Below are positions 60,522-64,000 of a DNA stretch of 64,000 nucleotides, piece after piece. Location of the stretch: the NCBI RefSeq assembly GCF_003971235.1, contig NZ_CP034661.1, positions 1,364,001-1,428,000 on the forward strand, written 5' to 3'. The position numbers and the translations under genes are program-made. The notes under the pieces were generated by a model that was not told the origin of the DNA, made no database searches, and saw only the letters and a list, made by a program, of their open reading frames with translations. The stretch is from Chryseobacterium aureum. GTDB taxonomy: Bacteria > Bacteroidota > Bacteroidia > Flavobacteriales > Weeksellaceae. The stretch's first letter is position 1. Every line of letters begins with the position of its first letter.

Positions 60522-63500
60522 GTGAAAAAACATAATTTATTAATGAGTATATTCTTTATGATGAATGTATTCATATTCACAAAAGCCCAGGCCCCGGGAG
60601 GGGTTAGCGGAGGACTGAAATATTGGTATGACTCGGGGGTTACAGCCACTTTAACCAGCTGGACAGACAGAGCAAGCGGATTGACTCTCAGCCGAAATGG
60701 TACAGGAACTATTTTATTATCTGCCGGAGACGCCAACAGTAACTACAATCCTTTTTATACCTTTAATACTACTGATGCTGTAAACTTTACAGCTCCAGTA
60801 GATCAGACCGTTTTGGGCAGATTACATACTACTTTTGCTGTAGGAGCCAAATCTGGAAATACCAATGCTATTTATAACCATATTTTCAGATTTGCTAATA
60901 TTCCGGGAAGCGGAGCTGCCCACAGTTTTGGTCTGGGTATTGACAATACCTTTAGCCCGGTAGGAGATTATGTGACACTCCATTACATAGATGCAGCCGT
61001 ACCCAATGTACAGAATACTTCTGTTTCTCCTGTTTTAAACAAAATGGTTTTAATGGGGGCCCAGGCAAGTTCAGTAGTGAGCGGAAATAATAAGCAGGTA
61101 GGGTATAATGGAAATTTCACTACATTTTCAGGAGCTATCAGTGACGGCAGTCTCTATCCCAATCTTCAGGTTGGAGGCGGTGTATACGGTTTCGCAGGAA
61201 GAACACCGGAAATTGCTTACTATAATGTGAGCTTATCCGCACAAGACAGAGATAAAGTAGATTCTTATTTTGCGATAAAGTACGGTATCACATTAGTACA
61301 GCCGCAGAACTATATCAATTCTGATGCAACCGTTGTCTGGAATTCTTCTGTCAATACTGCCTTTAACAATAATATTTTTGGTATTGGAAGAGATATTGCC
61401 GGTGCTCTGGATCAGAAAATCTCCCACAGTATCAATGACAACAGTATCCTGACCGCATCTACAATAAATGATTTCATTTCACCTAACTCTACAGTGACGA
61501 GAACTTCACTGGCTGACAAAAATTTCATGATGTTTGGTGATAACAATATCAATACGGGAACTACTGCGGTAAGCTGTCCGGCTTTGGAAAGTGGTACTGT
61601 AAGAATCAACAAAACATGGCTGGTACAGGAAACCGGCACTGTAGGCGCTGCTTATTTTCAGGTTGATTTATCTTCTTTCCCTATCAACAGTGATATTGCT
61701 TTATATGTTGCAGATGACAGCGGATTTACAACCAATACTGCTTTTATGCCTGCCGTAAGCGTCATTGGAGGTAAAGCAACCTTCTATTATAACTTTAAAA
61801 ACGGACAGTACTTTACAGTAGTGGGTAAAGTAGGCCCTCTCGCATGCCAGACCTGTAATGGAGGAAAGCAAACGCTGCAGAATGGACAGGCGTGGTTTAA
61901 TGGAGGAACAACAGGTATGAATAATAATACCTTAACCAATGTACCATTAACCGGAACAGCACCTGCAAGTGGAGCTTTATCTGCTGACATCAGCGTCACC
62001 TATCCGTCTGGCGTTGAGTGGATCCCTTCTCTTTTCCCCAGAATGTTTGGTACATGGACCCAGCTGTCAAGATATGATGATCTGGATGGAGCCGCGGGTA
62101 AGGTATCTTATACCGTCAATTTAAAAGATATAAGCGGAAGCAAAGCAGCTAAAGCCAGCTTTCAGGTTGCAGGTATTACCAGACTTGCCGGACAGGCTGC
62201 TGTAGTAAAAATAATCGGCTATTGTGGAACTACTCAAGTGACTCCAAAACTTAACTATGCCTATAACTCTACTCCTGAGCTGAATGCTTTACTCAGAAGG
62301 TACACCATTGACAACGCTACGGGAACAGCTACAGGAACCGAACCATTTCTGGATTTTCTGGATTTTGCTACGGTAAATGTAGATTTTGAAAAACCGGTTG
62401 AAAAAATTGTAGTAGAATGGACCATCAACAGAGAACAGGTATTCAGTAAGGTAGATTTCCTTTATATTGGTGATATGTCATTTGTATGTGTAAATCCTAT
62501 TGAACCTAATGCTGATAATGTAAATCTTATTGCATCTTATATTGAGAGTCAGCTGCCTACATGCGAGGAAGCAACATTAAAACTGAATATTCAGAACAAC
62601 AACTGTATATCAAAAGCCATTAACATCAATAATGTTTTACCGTCAGGATTACAGTATGTGGCAGACAGCTATGTAGGCCTGGGAACAGAAACACCGGCTT
62701 ATTCCGGACAGAATTTCTCATTGAATAATCTTACCGTACCTTCAGGAAACTCTTATATTTATATCAAAGTAAAACCTTCCGGTCCTGGAACTTATGCTAC
62801 GTATTTCAATTATACGGTAAACGGAGGAATTAACAACCCCAACCCTTACAGAAGTGATGATGACAGCGGAGCCTCAGGATTCCAGGATACCAGTGTTACT
62901 TTTACACCAAGCTCTGTTATTACAAAACCAACAGTAACAAAATCTGTCAACAGGTGTTTCGGAACTTCTTCCACTGAGCTTGAATATACGGTTAATATCA
63001 CTAATAATGACGTGAACCCTGTTACCAACGTTGAATTCATGGATAACCTTGATGCCGCTCAGACTTATGTAGCCGGATCTCTGGTTCAGAGTAATTTTAC
63101 AGCCAACGGAACCGCTAGCTTCACGGGAGGCCTGCTTTATATTACAGGAATAAGCATAGCATCGGGACAGACCGCAGTGGTCAAGTTTAAGGTGAATACC
63201 AATAACTCCGCTACAATGGCTTATACTGATACTAACGGAAGCAAATACCTTAATAACCAGGCTACAGTTTCCATAGATCCTCAGTCACAGTGCGGGGCAG
63301 CCAATTCTTCGGCATCCAATCTGTTAAAAATACTGGCATGTACTTCTTGTACAAAAGACCCTAATACTTCTCCTGCTGATACGATAACAAAAATCGGGAT
63401 TACCCTCCAGACCAAACAGAACGGATGGCCGGAAAATATTCCGAACGGTGCGGTAGCCCTGGAATCGAAAACAAAAGGATTTGTGATTACGCGTACCCAG

Positions 63501-63617
63501 AGTTCATCAATTGCCAACCCTGTAGAAGGGATGCTTATCTATGATACCGTGGATAAATGTATGAAACTGTATAGCGGAACCAGCTGGAACTGTGTAGTAA
63601 GAAGCTGTAATGAATAA
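60522..63617 (+). CDS. Large secreted surface protein with DUF11-like repeat
   Basis: 1031 aa if it starts at the GTG of 60522 (KKHNLLMSIFF gives a normal signal peptide); ATG at 60543 is an alternative with a shorter signal. The mature start APGGVSGGLKYWYDSG opens a lectin/LamG-like domain (about 25-265). A Cys-containing beta region follows. Residues about 805-930 look like a DUF11 surface repeat (NDVNPVTNVEFMDNLDAAQT and YVAGSLVQSN). The C-terminal 110 residues carry GMLIYDTVDKCMKLYSGTSW, the motif shared with the flanking surface proteins. Probably exported to the cell surface, where it would act in adhesion or matrix formation; there is no direct evidence of the ligand. Confidence 0.8.
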   Translation: MKKHNLLMSIFFMMNVFIFTKAQAPGGVSGGLKYWYDSGVTATLTSWTDRASGLTLSRNGTGTILLSAGDANSNYNPFYTFNTTDAVNFTAPVDQTVLGRLHTTFAVGAKSGNTNAIYNHIFRFANIPGSGAAHSFGLGIDNTFSPVGDYVTLHYIDAAVPNVQNTSVSPVLNKMVLMGAQASSVVSGNNKQVGYNGNFTTFSGAISDGSLYPNLQVGGGVYGFAGRTPEIAYYNVSLSAQDRDKVDSYFAIKYGITLVQPQNYINSDATVVWNSSVNTAFNNNIFGIGRDIAGALDQKISHSINDNSILTASTINDFISPNSTVTRTSLADKNFMMFGDNNINTGTTAVSCPALESGTVRINKTWLVQETGTVGAAYFQVDLSSFPINSDIALYVADDSGFTTNTAFMPAVSVIGGKATFYYNFKNGQYFTVVGKVGPLACQTCNGGKQTLQNGQAWFNGGTTGMNNNTLTNVPLTGTAPASGALSADISVTYPSGVEWIPSLFPRMFGTWTQLSRYDDLDGAAGKVSYTVNLKDISGSKAAKASFQVAGITRLAGQAAVVKIIGYCGTTQVTPKLNYAYNSTPELNALLRRYTIDNATGTATGTEPFLDFLDFATVNVDFEKPVEKIVVEWTINREQVFSKVDFLYIGDMSFVCVNPIEPNADNVNLIASYIESQLPTCEEATLKLNIQNNNCISKAININNVLPSGLQYVADSYVGLGTETPAYSGQNFSLNNLTVPSGNSYIYIKVKPSGPGTYATYFNYTVNGGINNPNPYRSDDDSGASGFQDTSVTFTPSSVITKPTVTKSVNRCFGTSSTELEYTVNITNNDVNPVTNVEFMDNLDAAQTYVAGSLVQSNFTANGTASFTGGLLYITGISIASGQTAVVKFKVNTNNSATMAYTDTNGSKYLNNQATVSIDPQSQCGAANSSASNLLKILACTSCTKDPNTSPADTITKIGITLQTKQNGWPENIPNGAVALESKTKGFVITRTQSSSIANPVEGMLIYDTVDKCMKLYSGTSWNCVVRSCNE

Positions 63618-63638
63618 TAATTTTTTAATCGATCAAAA

Positions 63639-64000
63639 ATGAAAAAAGTAATCATATTAGCACTTATTTTTACCGGCCTTACTTCCCTGAAGTCACAAGT
63701 CGGTATGGGTAAGGCTTCGGTAGACGGAGATGCTATCCTGGACTTCCCTGTTTCTACGACAGGCATTATTCTTCCTGCCGTGGAAGCCCTTCCTACCGGA
63801 GCTGCAGCCACCAACGGAACCTTTCTTCTTGACAAAACCGACCTTACGATAAAAATGCGGTCAAATGATTTATGGGTGCCTTTATCTGATGCAGGAAACC
63901 TTACAGGTACAATGCCCAATACTTCCGCAGAAACAGGAGGAGGAGTGATCATAGGAGCCGCAAGCTCACCTGCCCAGGGAGTTCTGGTCCTGGAAGCTGC
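63639..64000 (+). CDS. Secreted surface protein (N-terminal part, cut by window end)
   Basis: 120 codons open to the window edge. Signal peptide MKKVIILALIFTGLTSLKSQ, mature start QVGMGKASVDGDAILDF. STTGIILPAVE and FLLDKTDLTIKMRSNDLWVP place it in the same group as the proteins at 254 and 60522 (short head domain with a W/Y motif). It follows the previous gene after 21 bases and is probably in the same operon. Confidence 0.8.
   Translation, partial: MKKVIILALIFTGLTSLKSQVGMGKASVDGDAILDFPVSTTGIILPAVEALPTGAAATNGTFLLDKTDLTIKMRSNDLWVPLSDAGNLTGTMPNTSAETGGGVIIGAASSPAQGVLVLEA

Noticed and set aside
1..64000. tRNA, rRNA, CRISPR arrays, riboswitches, phage attachment sites and replication origins
   Set aside because: Looked for characteristic motifs and regular repeats by eye and found none that could be supported.

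Overview
The window looks like a chromosome segment of a Bacteroidota bacterium of the Chryseobacterium type (Weeksellaceae/Flavobacteriia). The evidence is a low G+C content, promoter-like TAnnTTTG boxes rather than sigma70 signals, almost no Shine-Dalgarno sequences, a fused ResB/CcsA cytochrome c assembly protein, and repetitive secreted surface proteins. I see no tRNA, rRNA, CRISPR array or transposase.

Layout. 1-1471: end of an unidentified gene and a secreted surface protein. 1874-4795: an orphan family protein (paralogue 1) next to a very AT-rich pair, an XRE regulator and a Cys-rich nuclease-like protein. 4912-6588: a small minus-strand operon (Cof-type HAD phosphatase, unannotated 59-aa protein, CREST/ceramidase-like membrane protein). 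6925-10191: cytochrome c System II protein. 10911-14316: accessory genes of the natural-product locus (type II thioesterase, SyrP-like Fe(II)/2-oxoglutarate dioxygenase, ANT(6)-like nucleotidyltransferase). 14561-41377: three giant minus-strand NRPS genes (about 27 kb, eight modules). 41833-41937: a 34-aa peptide gene with its own promoter-like box and terminator-like hairpin, upstream of the NRPS operon. 42879-47553: ergothioneine operon (egtD, egtB and an ABC importer that is probably EgtV/EgtU). 47906-50305: secreted MG2/TonB-plug protein. 50604-56547: paralogue 2 of the orphan family next to a second AT-rich block (XRE regulator, PD-(D/E)XK nuclease plus helical partner, trypsin-like protease, zinc-ribbon protein). 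56778-59125: lipoprotein, AraC regulator and short-chain dehydrogenase. 59911-64000: secreted surface-protein cluster, cut by the window end.

How the NRPS should work. The transcription order is 2130-aa, then 3282-aa, then 3520-aa protein. The first protein has a starter-type C domain and no loading A domain, so an N-terminal acyl cap is likely. Specificity codes read by eye are Asp, Ile-like | Ser, Asp, Val | Asn, unknown, Gly, followed by a C-terminal thioesterase. Four C domains are of the dual epimerisation/condensation type, which predicts acyl-D-Asp-Ile-D-Ser-D-Asp-Val-D-Asn-X-Gly, possibly cyclised. The dioxygenase could beta-hydroxylate Asp or Asn. The cluster carries fresh-looking internal recombination: an approximately 4.9 kb bimodular duplication, and a natural A-subdomain exchange that separates a Ser module from a Gly module exactly at the A3 motif. 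Subunit order is probably kept by TubC-type docking domains with opposite charge patterns. No MbtH, PPTase, exporter or TonB receptor is in the window.

All family assignments come from reading motifs; no database search was run.
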